Below, in pieces: positions 10,957 to 21,700 of a stretch of DNA of 33,927 nucleotides. The stretch's first letter is position 1. Each line of letters begins with the position of its first letter. Origin of the DNA: Chloromonas sp. AAM2. Lineage: Eukaryota > Chlorophyta > Chlorophyceae > Chlamydomonadales > Chlamydomonadaceae. The stretch is taken from the NCBI GenBank assembly GCA_004335635.1, contig QAXH01001414.1:1681-35607 (forward strand), written 5' to 3'. The notes under the pieces are model-generated. The model had not been told where the DNA came from and made no database searches. It was given only the letters and a program-made list of their open reading frames with translations. A program made the translations under genes and the position numbers.

Positions 10957-11012
10957 CACGTGATGTCAGTCGTCAGTAACATCGGTGGCACGTGATGTCA
11001 GTCGTCAGTAAC
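10957..11012. repeat. 24-bp direct repeat, two copies
   Basis: An identical 24-mer containing GATGTCAGTCGTCAGTAAC is present at 10957-10980 and 10989-11012, separated by 8 bp. Confidence 0.85.
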
Positions 11013-11847
11013 GGCCAGTTTTTTTTCCATGCCCAAACATCGACATCTCCACAAGGAAAAAGAATCTGGGACAATTCGGTGATGATGCGATGGAACTGGG
11101 GTGATGTGTGGACATGTGGCCACATGACCACTGTGAGACCAGTGTCAGTCACGACTGTGTGTCTGTGTCTGATGGCTGTGTGTGCATAAGAAGCCATACA
11201 GCTGTGAGAACTTGACAGCGCAACTGCTTACATGATGGGTCAACTCAATGAGAAAATGGATAAAAGCAATGTCACAGCACCTAGCACACTGCTCACGGTC
11301 TGTAGAGAGTGTGTTGGTCACATTGATGCGTGTTGGTAGATGACTGCCAGTACTGGGACAGCGACACACACTGACATGTCACAACCCTGCCTAAACCCAA
11401 CCTTTCAAAGCGTCTTTGCTTACTGCTGAGATGCAAAATGGTCAAGCCGTCAACCAAAGTCAAGCACGCTGCATCTCCCTGCTGTGGTGTCAAAACTGCT
11501 GTGGTGCAGTGCCAGAAGTTTGAAAGCATTTTACTCGTCTCAAAGCTGATGAGCAAAACCATGCAAGTCCTCTTGTGCTCAACAGCAAGTGCTGAAATGG
11601 GCCAGGACTGCACACTGATGCCACACATACAGCCAACACATAGCCTGCTCTTAGGGTCAAACTCATGAAGCGCACCACCTGGTGTGCAAGGTAACCTGTC
11701 AATGACGGATGCGCTTGAAGTTGGCCTGGAATGAAGCCACTTTTCTCTTTCCATCAGCACCTGCCATAGCACTGCATGCTTCGTTCATGCAGCGAAACTG
11801 CCCCTTTGCATTTCTCTTGCCTCCATATAGCTGGCATACCGTATAGA

Positions 11848-12001
11848 TGGCATATCAAACAGTGGCACTGTCAGAGCCTGTCGCAGACACTGTCAGAGCC
11901 TGTCGCAGACACTGTCAGAGCCTGTCGCAGACACACACCTGGTGATCCGTACCTATGACTGTACTAGTCACTCGTTACAGATCACCAGGTTTGATATGCC
12001 A
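11848..12001. repeat. Palindromic element whose left arm is split by a tandem repeat
   Basis: The right arm at 11980-12001 is continuous (GATCACCAGG followed by GTTTGATATGCCA, sharing the junction). Its reverse complement appears on the left as two pieces, TGGCATATCAAAC at 11848-11860 and ACCTGGTGATC at 11937-11947, separated by about 76 bp holding the three-copy 22-bp tandem repeat. This looks like a small foldback element that gained internal repeats. Confidence 0.75.
11866..11931. repeat. 22-bp tandem repeat, three perfect copies
   Basis: The unit contains CTGTCAGAGCCTGTCGCAGA and repeats at 11866, 11888 and 11910 without mismatch. It sits inside the left arm of the palindromic element. 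Confidence 0.9.
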
Positions 12002-12460
12002 GTTCCGCTTCAAGTGATCGCTTCAGTGTGGCATGTCCTCAACTGCGCCATGAAGTAACGCCATATGGAAAGAAATGCCGCTTACATGCCTGGAATTCGC
12101 TATGAACAGTTGACATTGTGAGTGTTGCCATTGCACTAGCTCTGACACTGACCTTGACCCTGACAATCTTTTAAACCATGCCATTTTTATGGCTAACGGG
12201 ATGCTTTCGGAAGGTGTTCTGTGGGGTGATGGCAACAAGGGCCTCACCTCCCCTTGCTGACACGGTCAGATTCTCCTTTACTACGAGAAGTTTTTGCAAT
12301 TTGCGCAAGTAGTTGATATATGCGTTGGACGTGCTTCCTGGTGTGCACTCCCTCCTTGTAAAATTGTGAATGTGATACTGTGTGATCAATGTGATATTGC
12401 ATGTGATCAATTTGTGAATAATTCCTAGCCCGTTACGAGACATCACAACTTGGATACATT

Positions 12461-12739
12461 ATGAGACAACACAACAATCGTCATTCAGGATGGACAAACA
12501 GAATGGGACCACCTGCGTCATCCACCAGCGCCTTGGGGAGGAAGCGGGTCACCGTGGGCAATGGGGCAGCTGAAGAGTCACCACTGGACGAGGGGCAGGT
12601 TGAACTTCCATTGGCAGAGCGACCAAGAAGGGCGTCTACGCGTCAGGCTGTGGGGCGTCTACGCGCTCAACACACGAATTTGCTCAAGAGAGTGAAGCAG
12701 CTGGAACACCTGGTGGCGACTTACATCACCAACTTCTGA
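12461..12739 (+). CDS. Doubtful 92-codon ORF with basic and coiled-coil-like end
   Basis: The frame begins with ATG at 12461 and ends with TGA. The C-terminal part (ERPRRASTRQAVGRLRAQ, then HTNLLKRVKQLEHLVATYI) has spaced Leu/Val residues that could form a short coiled coil after an Arg-rich stretch. No family is recognised. A repeat cluster follows immediately, so this could be a terminal exon of an undetected gene, a transposon remnant or chance. The coding DNA contains a short internal duplication (GGCGTCTACGCG twice). Confidence 0.3.
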   Translation: MRQHNNRHSGWTNRMGPPASSTSALGRKRVTVGNGAAEESPLDEGQVELPLAERPRRASTRQAVGRLRAQHTNLLKRVKQLEHLVATYITNF

Positions 12740-12989
12740 GGTACTGGCCGGTCAGAATGGTTCACACACCTGTTTGCCTTGGTTCGCTGTCCCAGAATTG
12801 CTGTGGTACCGTGCACCACAATTCCCGTTGCCCACCCCGTATGCGATTGACACCCATGTTTGCCTGACACACACAGTCACTGGGTGGCCACAGTTCCTGT
12901 GAGCACCATGCACAGCAAATTGCGACCCCAGGCTGACACTGGCTTCCCACAACGGGAACTTACAACACCGGTTCCAGTGTTTCTCCCAG

Positions 12990-13012
12990 GAATTGTCCCA
13001 GAACTGGCAAAC
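12990..13012 (-). repeat. Dispersed motif copy (GTTTGCCAGTTCTGGGACA)
   Basis: Read on the minus strand it is GTTTGCCAGTTCTGGGACA followed by ATTC, preceded by an A/G-rich tract. The same motif recurs at 15537, 33590 and 33903. Confidence 0.85.
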
Positions 13013-13027
13013 TTCCTTTTCTTGTGT

Positions 13028-13350
13028 TCCGGTCAACTCTCTGCCTTGGCGAAGTCATGCAGATCCCAAAGAATCACCAAGGTTTCGTGCCACTCAGAAG
13101 CACAGCTCCTTTCCACGAGCTTCTTTTTTCAACTTCACAAGGACAATGCTGCACACCGCAGTAGCACAGCAGAGCAATTAGCACACCGGCTGATCTGTTA
13201 GTCACGCAAACAACAAGAAATTTGACATAAGCAGCAGCTAGGAAACAATGCAGTGTTCGGTCAACTCTCTGCCTTCGCGAAGTCGTGCAGATCCCACTCA
13301 TCTGCCCCAAGTGAAAGAATCACCAAGGTTTCGTGCCACTCAGAAGCCTT
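13028..13350. repeat. Two-copy direct repeat of about 75 bp
   Basis: A segment beginning GGTCAACTCTCTGCCTT and ending GGTTTCGTGCCACTCAGAAG occurs at about 13028-13105 and again at about 13256-13350. The second copy has a small insertion after GCAGATCCCA. Confidence 0.8.
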
Positions 13351-13518
13351 TACCAAGTACATCCTGTTAACTTATCCGTTTAACGTGTAAACTGCCCATT
13401 CAGTCTTGATGACCACTGTTCTGGCACGAGGCTATGACACGCGCCATAGCAAGGTCAAATGGGTCGGGCTTCCTACGACCGCAACCAAACAATCATGTTT
13501 TCCTTGTTTCCAGGCCAA

Positions 13519-16500
13519 TCATTCGTCACCATCCATGGAAGGTGTGATGTCAGGCGAGCAGGACATTGCGGCCATGTTTGGCTGGTTGCGCCAGGGGCAC
13601 AGCAGCGAGCGTAGCTCCTCCTGCTCCTCGTCAGTGAAGTGTGAACCAGGAGTGAGGTAACGGACCTGAAACGGCAGGCAAAGGTTGAAGCAGCAGCTGC
13701 TCAACATTGGCGGAGGAAGGCAGAGGCATGACAACGAACCAACGACCAGCTAAACAAGAGGCGGACAAGCGCCATTTGGTAGGTGCATGTGGACTGTTGC
13801 CTGAGTCAGCTCATTCTCAGCTTGCAAAGCTGCAGTGTTGTGTTACTCTTAGACTATGCAACAGCGGTCATGCGTGCTGCCACGTGTAAGCAGAACAGTC
13901 AGCAGTCTCCAGCCCCCCCCTGCCCACCTGCTTCATGGCTGTGTGCTCGTCCATGGAGCGCGGAATGACCTCAAGTGTGTTGTTGATGTTGTCCCCGTCC
14001 TTGGATGTTGGATGATCGGCAGAGTAGCTCCACACACCGTCCACAATCAGCTTGTACGGGTACTTGCCAGGATAAAGCTTCCTGCACACACACGGACCAA
14101 GTGGTGACATTCCAGTCGCATGGTCACAGCGGGTATGTCAGTGCATGTCACCAGGCGAAAACAGCTGTGTTTGGATCGGGACGTCACCAAGAGTTGCTGT
14201 TTGGTGTCCACGCACAACCGAGAAGCACATTCTTGGTCGCACTGCGTCTGTGTCCGCCGCGGACATATACACTCGGTTTTACTTTTGCCATGCAGCTGCT
14301 GCGCAGTGGTGTGATGCACTCGTGCATAGAACCCTCTGCATCCAGGGGGTGCACGACGCAGGCCCTTCAAAACTCAGCAGGCATGTGCATGTCGTGTCTC
14401 ACCTTTTCAGAATAAACCTGTGTGTCTTGGGATCCTTTTCCATATCCAGGGGGGCATGCCAGCCCACGTCAAGCCCGGCCACCTGCGCGCATGGACACAA
14501 CGCGGTCAAGTGCGATGGCCCATACCGTGCCCCTCCTAAGCCCTTGTGAGAGTATTCCCCTCATGAGCCCGTGTAAAGAATCTCACAACCTTCCTGTAGA
14601 ATCTTGCATCCCGCACACATGGTATGCAAAGCACACGGCTTGCTGTCGTCACTTATGTAGGTATCCACAGCGTACATGCACCATTATAGGAGGGGCACTC
14701 CACGTCATGCCTGTCGGGCGGCACTGTGGGCGTGCAATCACTGCATGGGGGGCTGCTCTTCCGATGGCATGCCGATGGCATGCAATATGCTGGCGCCATC
14801 ACACTGCACTGCCAGCTGCACCATAGTGGCGCAACACGTGCTTTGCTTGACCCGCAGCTCGGCTACAGCGAGGACAGGTGCTGCAGGTGCTCCCTGCCTC
14901 CGCGCCCCAACCGCACCCCACACCTGTATGCGCTGCGCTGTCCCGTACCGGTCCACTGCAATGACCGCCTCCACCGGCTGAGTGCCCAGCAGAAGGTCAG
15001 CGGTAGCAGAGCGGATGGCCTCAATCTGAAAACAGACAACCACGCACACGATTGTTGAACAATGGAGGCAAACTCGCATGCCCAAAAGCTCATTTGTCGC
15101 CACATGAGCACCACACAGCACATCTCACTAGGCGCAGACAGAACATGGCTGTGCGTTGACAAAGGCTGGACGCCAACAGAATTATTACACACTGTGCGTC
15201 ACCCTAGTATCACTGGTGCATGCCAACCCAACCTGCCTCCGTCTGCAGGTGCTGTCACACTCAGTCCAAACCACAAATCAGTTCTACCCAGTGTGGACCT
15301 GCCTGTCATGCCTTGAGCGGGTGTGAATCTGGCTCACCTTAGGCCCGCAGCGTCGGAGCGAGGTGAGGTTGGCGAACGCCTCGTCCAGCTGCATGCCGCG
15401 GATCCAGTTCATGTAGGCGAGGGCGGTGGCGGGCGCACGGCCCATGCCTGACAACCACACCGTCAACATGAGAACAAGTGCTTTTGGTGTAACGTATATC
15501 AGTGATTGGCATTGCAGGAACTTCATTAAAAAAGATGTTTGCCAGTTCTGGGACAATTCCTGTTGACTGTGAAAACCCGATTCCACAAGTGATGAACCAC
15601 AAGTTCACTTGAATGTGCAGACAGCCTGAACTTAACAGGGCCACAACGCACCCGCTGTGCAGTGTATGTAGACCGTCCCCTGGCCCTCCGAGTGTTCCTT
15701 GGCCAGGCGGGAGACAGCCCGGGGCAGCTTGCGGCGCAGGTCAAAAGGGTCGAAGTCATGGATGGGGAACCTGACGTGCTTGATGTCGCCCCGCTCCGCG
15801 CAGCGCGCCTGAATGGGGACGATGTCCAGATTGAAGTACGCCATGTCAGTGTCCTCCTGCGGGGCAACGGCAGGCACTGGGAATTCAAGCCCACAGGCTG
15901 ACTGCATTGAGCAGCTTACAGTCTCAGGCACCAGGCTGATGCTGGTAAATAATGGATTCAACCTTGAGTTGAGTTGGTGCAGCCTTCCAAGCCCACAGAC
16001 ACTGATTGACAAGCACAGTCGTACACGTCAACATCAAGGAGTACCGCATACAAGAGCAACTAGGCTGTCACTGACAGTTAAGGTGCCTGCACTTCATGCA
16101 CGTTACTGTATCGCCTGTCAGTGCCAGTGCAGCTGATTGCTGTGCACAATCGCTGGCCAGTGGGTGTGCCTGCACCACCCCAATCTTTTACCCCTCCCAC
16201 CACCACCCCTGTGCGCCCACCTGTATGCAGAAAATGGTTGTGACGCCCTCCTGATCGGCCAGTCGATCCACGTCTGCCGCTGTCTGTGGAGCGGCAGGCA
16301 GGGCAGCAGACCAGATGCGAGCTAGGCGGGAGGACCACATCACATTAGTATCAAGTGATGGTCAGCATTGCGCACATGTCCAGGCCATGAATTGCCCAAT
16401 TGAGCCACCAACTGCCTAACATCTGCCATGCATGGTACACAACATGCATCAACTTGAACTGCGAAGCATGTTCAGAATGCAAAGGTAATCGTGTGGCCTA

Positions 16501-17171
16501 GCTGCTTGGAACAGCTTTCTGGTACTCTGGCTGATTGACTGTTGCTTCTTGCTTTCTACAGTGCTGAACACCACAAGCCCACGCCTTACAGATGTAAGGC
16601 CGTACACACCTGAAGACATGACCCCACGATCAGGTCCGGCAATATTCGGTTGTAGTCCAGACCATTCTCGTGGCGGTAAGTGAGACTGGTGCCCATGCGC
16701 CGGTTCATAACCTCTGAGTAAGCATCTGACTTGGATGTCTCATCTGCTGATGAAGCAGCTTCGGCATCGGATGCAGGGGTAGGTGCTGCTGCTTCTACTG
16801 CTGTGCCTGTACGGTAGGCAAGCACATGGGTACGAAAGGATGGGGCAACAAGCGGGATCATGCAGCCAGGCACGTGTTTGTTGCAACCCTAGAAGACTTG
16901 CTCACAATACTGCTGGCAGCACGATGAGCATGGGCGACAATTCACCTGCGCTTTCTGTGGCTGCTCGGTTCAGGTATGAGGGGCGTGCCACCGGCCGCAC
17001 AGCACACAGCGATAGGGTATCGCGATGCAACTTGGAAACCCTGCACACAACCACAGTAGGATGTAAAGCCGTCAGCGGATCTGCCACAGCCATCATGGCG
17101 TCTACCCGGTCTGCACGTGTGATGCCATACCTTGCAGCGTTACCCGAGGGTCGCAGGTTCAAGAACTTCAT
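13519..17171 (-). CDS. SEX4: SEX4-type phosphoglucan phosphatase (DSP + CBM48), plastid-targeted
   Basis: SEX4 removes phosphate from starch glucans in the plastid during starch breakdown. Minus-strand exons are 17131-17171, 16946-17040, 16610-16806, 16221-16283, 15652-15856, 15338-15447, 14924-15025, 14403-14482, 13928-14081 and 13519-13665. All phases agree, giving 397 residues, close to Arabidopsis SEX4 (about 380). Residues 1-55 are Ser/Arg/Ala-rich like a transit peptide. The recognition region reads [15 protein letters not shown]. The catalytic acid is in HDFDPFD (about 166-171). The active-site loop is HCTAGMGRAP with Cys198 and Arg204. CBM48 follows ([38 protein letters not shown]), then the short C-terminal helix ([12 protein letters not shown]) seen in plant SEX4. 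The first intron (17041-17130, 90 nt) is in frame and could be retained, adding 30 residues to the leader. Confidence 0.93.
15537..15559 (+). repeat. Dispersed motif copy inside a SEX4 intron
   Basis: GTTTGCCAGTTCTGGGACA plus ATTC, preceded by AAAAAAGAT. It lies in the 204-nt intron between SEX4 exons 5 and 6, antisense to the gene, so the intron probably carries a small repeat insertion. Confidence 0.85.
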
Positions 17172-18729
17172 GTTAACTGGCAGGGTTGCTGATGGGCCAC
17201 AGGCGACTCGGACGCGCTCCCTAGGTTGGTCTGTCTATTCATGAAACTCCTTGAATTAACGCGTGACGTTACCGAGCGTTGGTCAGCAACCCACGAAACC
17301 AAGATCGACAGATCACCTGCCGGTTCACTGCGAACTTTCTTGTGTGCAGAGGCAAGATGTTTTTGTGCAATGATTAACCATCAATGCTACACACAGTGAG
17401 AGCAGCTCAGATGGCAGCATTTGATGATGGAAGAAGTGGCAACCGCAGCCGTCAGCAACACAGAGCCCATTCTTGCCGGGACAGGGTGCCCCATGTAACG
17501 CTGGAACGATGCCTTTCGCATGCACTCACACAACTCACGCACTGGTGTCCACAGGGATGATTCTTTGTGTAGTTGCAGGGATGATTCTTTGTGTAGTTGC
17601 AGGGATGATTCTTTCTGTACCTGCAGGGCCTACCTTCAATCGCCCGGCTCTTTTGATTGCCTGTGTCATTCGGCCCGCAGGTCAAATTCTAGGTAGTATC
17701 TGATGATCAGCGTGGTCATTTCGTCACATGATATACAATGATTCACAATGATATTATCTGACTTGGGCTGCGCACATGGAATTGCATGGGCAACTGCTTG
17801 ACAACTGGATTGTAGCTCGGGTGAATTGCAGCGGATGCTGCACTAGAGGAATCCATTGTCTACCATGTAATGCGAATCCCCTGAAAGCTAATGTCATAAA
17901 GGCTGATTGGATTCTAGGCCGATCGGAGTTAGGGACTGTCACTGTATGAGCTGCTCGGCCCACTCAAAAGTGCAACCGCTGCGCCCAGTTTGACACACTT
18001 TTGCATGAGGACAGCAGGTACGCATAGTTCTTGTGTAAAGGGAATTCAGAGAGCGCACTGCCCCTTTACCCACACTACCCCTGATCTCCCCACAACTACC
18101 CCACAATCACCTACTGATCTCGCACATAGCCCCGCAATATGGATGCAAACAGTTCCAAAGTCTGCAAAACCATGTTGCAAAGCCTGTGGACCCTCCTGCT
18201 ATGGTCTTGTCACAACGCACATGCTGTCAGCTGCGTGACCTTCTGCCGCACTGACGATTTCAAAGGTCTGCACGACGATGCTTGGCTTTTCAAGTCGTGT
18301 GTTTGAACCCAGAAAAGGATGACTTTCCGCGACGATGAACAGAACCGGACGACCAACATTGGCTGGAGCCAGTTGTATTGCAGCGCTGATCAGTGCCGCT
18401 TATGACACCAGGAAGATCAAACATGGTAGGTTGGCCGGTCTGAAATTTTTGTCCATCAACCCGCATGGCATGGCTAAGCGTAGCCAGACCCTTTTTTCAC
18501 CACATCCGTTGTGGAGCAGCAAGTCGAGCGGCTTGAACACGGCGTGTTCCTTTTTTGGCAGTTACAAGCCGTACAACAAAAGTCATCAGCAATGGCAGAT
18601 ACGGGAGTCATGCGTGCCTGGCCATTGGTGAGCCAGAATTCATTGGGCATTGCTTTAGTCTCTGTTGAGCGCTGATCAGACGCCAATCCAAACTTATCGC
18701 CGAGAAGCAGGCACGAAGTGTGCGCCAAC
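17172..18729. promoter_or_regulatory. Shared divergent promoter region between SEX4 and the TIR gene
   Basis: 1.56 kb separates two start codons pointing away from each other, so it should contain both promoters. No TATA or known element is clear. It includes a three-copy 24-bp tandem repeat at 17554-17625. A 98-codon ATG-started plus frame at 18335-18631 has no recognisable features and is treated as non-coding. Confidence 0.5.
17554..17625. repeat. 24-bp tandem repeat, three copies
   Basis: Units start at 17554, 17578 and 17602 and contain GATGATTCTTTGTGTAGTTG. The first two are identical and the third has a few changes. It lies in the intergenic region between the divergent genes. Confidence 0.9.
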
Positions 18730-21700
18730 ATGGGCAAGAATACCACGCCGGCTTCAGCGGAGCCAGCCCCAAAAGCGTCAAGTCCTGCTTCGTATGACAT
18801 ATTCATATCATACAGGTGAAGCATCGGCGACCAAAGAACGGGCATCATGCAAGCTTGTGCCTACAACCCTGTGACATCAACCTTTCTGTCCGGCGGGGCA
18901 CTTGATTGCGCGTACGGGCGCCAGCTTGCACTCGCCGTCTTGTAGTGTGATGCGCCCGTGGCATGCCGGGTCTGCGACATCCCCCGGATGCTCATCACTA
19001 CTGTGTTACTGTGCTCCTTGTTTTGAGCCCTGTTGTACTGTTCCTTGTCCACAGGCAATCCGATAGTAAGGATACAGCCTTGGCCCTGTACGCCATGCTC
19101 ACACAACGCTACCGACTGAGAGTCTTTCTAGATGCACAGGTGAGCAGCACCTTCAGCAGTTGAGGACCGGGGCCCCTCAGCCCTTGGCCCTTGACCAATT
19201 GAGCCTCACTTGTGCACATTGTGCACATTGGGTCAGCCTTGGTGCCCAGCGGCTGAAGCAGGCTCATTCAAGGTGCCAAAAACGTCACGGTTCTTGCCTG
19301 CCTGTCTGCACATCCCTTGGAAGATTCCCTGCAGCTACGATGCATGCAATGGCTTGGCAGGGTTGCAAGTCGTGCTGCCATGGCTTCAGGCTGAGCAACA
19401 TTGGCAGGGTTGCAGGTAGTGCTGTCTAGGTGAGGCGTCAGGCGGGCAGGCAGGCAGGCAGGCTGGCAGGCTGAGCAACATTTCCAGTTTCACGTGGAAT
19501 TTGCCAGCCCCGTATCGTGCATGCCTCACAGGAGCTCGACAACCTACATGACCTGGCCCAGTTAGTGCGCAAGTCCCGCTGCGTTGTGCCCATTATAAGG
19601 TGTGGTGGTTGCGTGACGGGCACATCAGTACGTCAGTTGCATGCCATACCAGCTAGGCGACACATGGCAGCCCACCCGCTGACTTGCAGGCATGGAAAGG
19701 TATGCAGACAGGGGCTGTTAAACAGGGCCGTAGGGCAAACGGCGTAGCGTGTGCGGCATTTGTGCGGCATGCTTGATCCTCCCTCTGACCCTGTGTTGCC
19801 TGCAGTGCTGGTTACTTGGAAACGCTCACCAACCCCACCAGTTGGTGCTCGCTGGAGATCATCACAGCACTTGAGTCCAACATTTCCTTGGTGCCGGTGT
19901 ACGATCCAGGTAAGGACTGAAGGCAGATTGTCAAAGCAGTCCACTTAATGGTTGCAAGGAATTCAAAGCACTGTGTTGGTGTCTGGTGGGAGTGGTCAGC
20001 ACGCCAAATTGCAGAACAGCGCACGTTATCTGGCAGGGCTTCAGATGGACGGTTGCTGCCTTGGCTGCCCTTATTCCCACTCTGCAGCAGACAACACCGC
20101 TCAGCTGGCTCCTGGTATGCGTGTGCAGAGAAGACTGGCATCCCTGGTGTTGCCTACACCGACGCGCTGTCTCCAAAGCTCAAGCCGCTGTTCAAGATCC
20201 TGTTCAAGGCCATCCGCAGGGAGGGGGAGTACCTGGACGTGTTCTTCAAGGACCTGCTCAGGTGGCAGGGCATGCAAATGGGAATGCAAACGGGCAGCAA
20301 AAGGGCATTACATGTAAATGTGCGAGAGCATGCAAATGGGCGCCATGGCTACGGGCAAATGATGCATGTGTATCTTGACCTGCTCAGATGACCAACCATG
20401 CACAGGTTTTCTCAGTTGTCCATTCCTAGTAACTTGTTGAGTGTAGCTGCTTACGTGAACAGGCAGTCATGAACAGCCAACCATGGCGCACATGCGTGCG
20501 ATCAGACCCGCTGCTGCTGGCCCAGGCCGCCCTCGGCATGCAATCGCATGCCCTGACTGGATGCATGTGAGAGCAAACCTTGAATCATGACTGACACCTG
20601 CAAATACCATTTGATGGCGCTCAGCCCCTCTCTGATGGGTCAGATGTGCGGGTCATGGCATGGCAGTTATGGCATGCACTGCTATTTGATAACATATCGG
20701 CCAATACAGATGGAAGCAACCAGGCAAGTTACTGATCAACACTAGGGGAAGCAAGTGAGCTTCACGTGCGCAGTGTGAGCATGCCCCTGCCCGCCTGCTT
20801 ACAGGTCCGGGTGTCAGGAGGGCGCTCGGCAGGAGGACACGTGCAGCTTGAGTGTGGCAATGATATAACTTGTGTGCCCCTGTGCCCCTGTGCGCAGGTC
20901 TGCGGGCCAGGAGGACGCGTGGCTGTGCGCCTCGGGCAACCCCTGGGAGGCGCTGGACTGCAGCCCAAGGACCAAGTACATGTGCCAGGTAACGGGTGGG
21001 ATGGGGCCGGCAGTCAAGCAGGGCAAGCGGGGAAGGGCGCATGTGCGTGTGCAACTGTTCGACACAACAGGGGGCAGGTCGTGTGTGTGTGCGATCATGG
21101 TCCAAACAGATGCCTTCATTGTGCATGTCTCAATCAGTCCGCATCATGGCCTCGCCTGCAGGCCAGTTCAGTGCGGTACGAGGTGGCCAGTACGCTCATC
21201 AAGCGACTGGGACTGTCGGACATTGACGATTTCAAGTAAGCCTTGCAAGGGTGCTTCAGGTTTGCAGGTTTGCGTGCCATGGATTGCAAGCAGATGCGGC
21301 CTTGCATCACATGACACAGATGCACAACACTGACCCCAACACTTATTCCTGAAATTCAAGGGTGTGGGCGATGCTGTGTCATGCCATGAGCATGTAAATG
21401 CGGCCCAGTCGGGTTCACTCTGTCAGCAGGGTTTACCTACGGATTCTGGTTGGCACCCTGGTTTCTAAAGGTGTAAGCCTCTGACGTGTGGGCGGGGTTC
21501 CAAGAACGATGCTCAATGAGCGATGTCATGTCGCTGGCATGTGAATCCACACTCTCCCCCTGACACAGGTTTGTGACCGAGGAGATGGTTGATGAGGTAG
21601 GCCTGAAGCCGCTTGAGAAAGCCAAGGTGATCGAGCTGGTGCGCTGCATCAAGGCGGGCGAGTGGGCGCATGTGACGGACCAGGACGTGCTCAATGGCGT

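Larger units (their letters stand above)
10747..12460. other. Intergenic stretch with repeats, no convincing gene
   Basis: Open frames here, including a 159-codon minus frame at 11293-11772, lack ATG-anchored, splice-consistent or recognisable protein. Notable contents are a two-copy 24-bp direct repeat (10957-11012) and the interrupted palindrome with a 22-bp tandem (11848-12001). Confidence 0.45.
12740..13518. other. Repeat-rich stretch downstream of the SEX4 stop codon
   Basis: It contains one copy of the dispersed motif (12990-13012, reverse orientation), a related CTGTCCCAGAATTG at about 12788-12801, and two copies of a roughly 75-bp sequence at about 13028-13105 and 13256-13350. The SEX4 3' UTR should lie here. 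The nearest minus-strand TGTAA is at 12960-12964, so its poly(A) site is unclear. Confidence 0.45.

Noticed and set aside
11293..11772. 159-codon minus-strand open frame
   Set aside because: It has no ATG at its start, no recognisable domain and no splice-consistent partner. The composition looks like translated non-coding DNA.
17554..17625. Possible CRISPR-like array
   Set aside because: The three 24-bp units are directly adjacent with no spacers. This is an ordinary tandem repeat in a eukaryotic intergenic region.
18335..18631. 98-codon ATG-started plus frame between the divergent genes
   Set aside because: No domain, no conserved pattern and no clear splice link to the TIR start. More likely promoter or 5' UTR.
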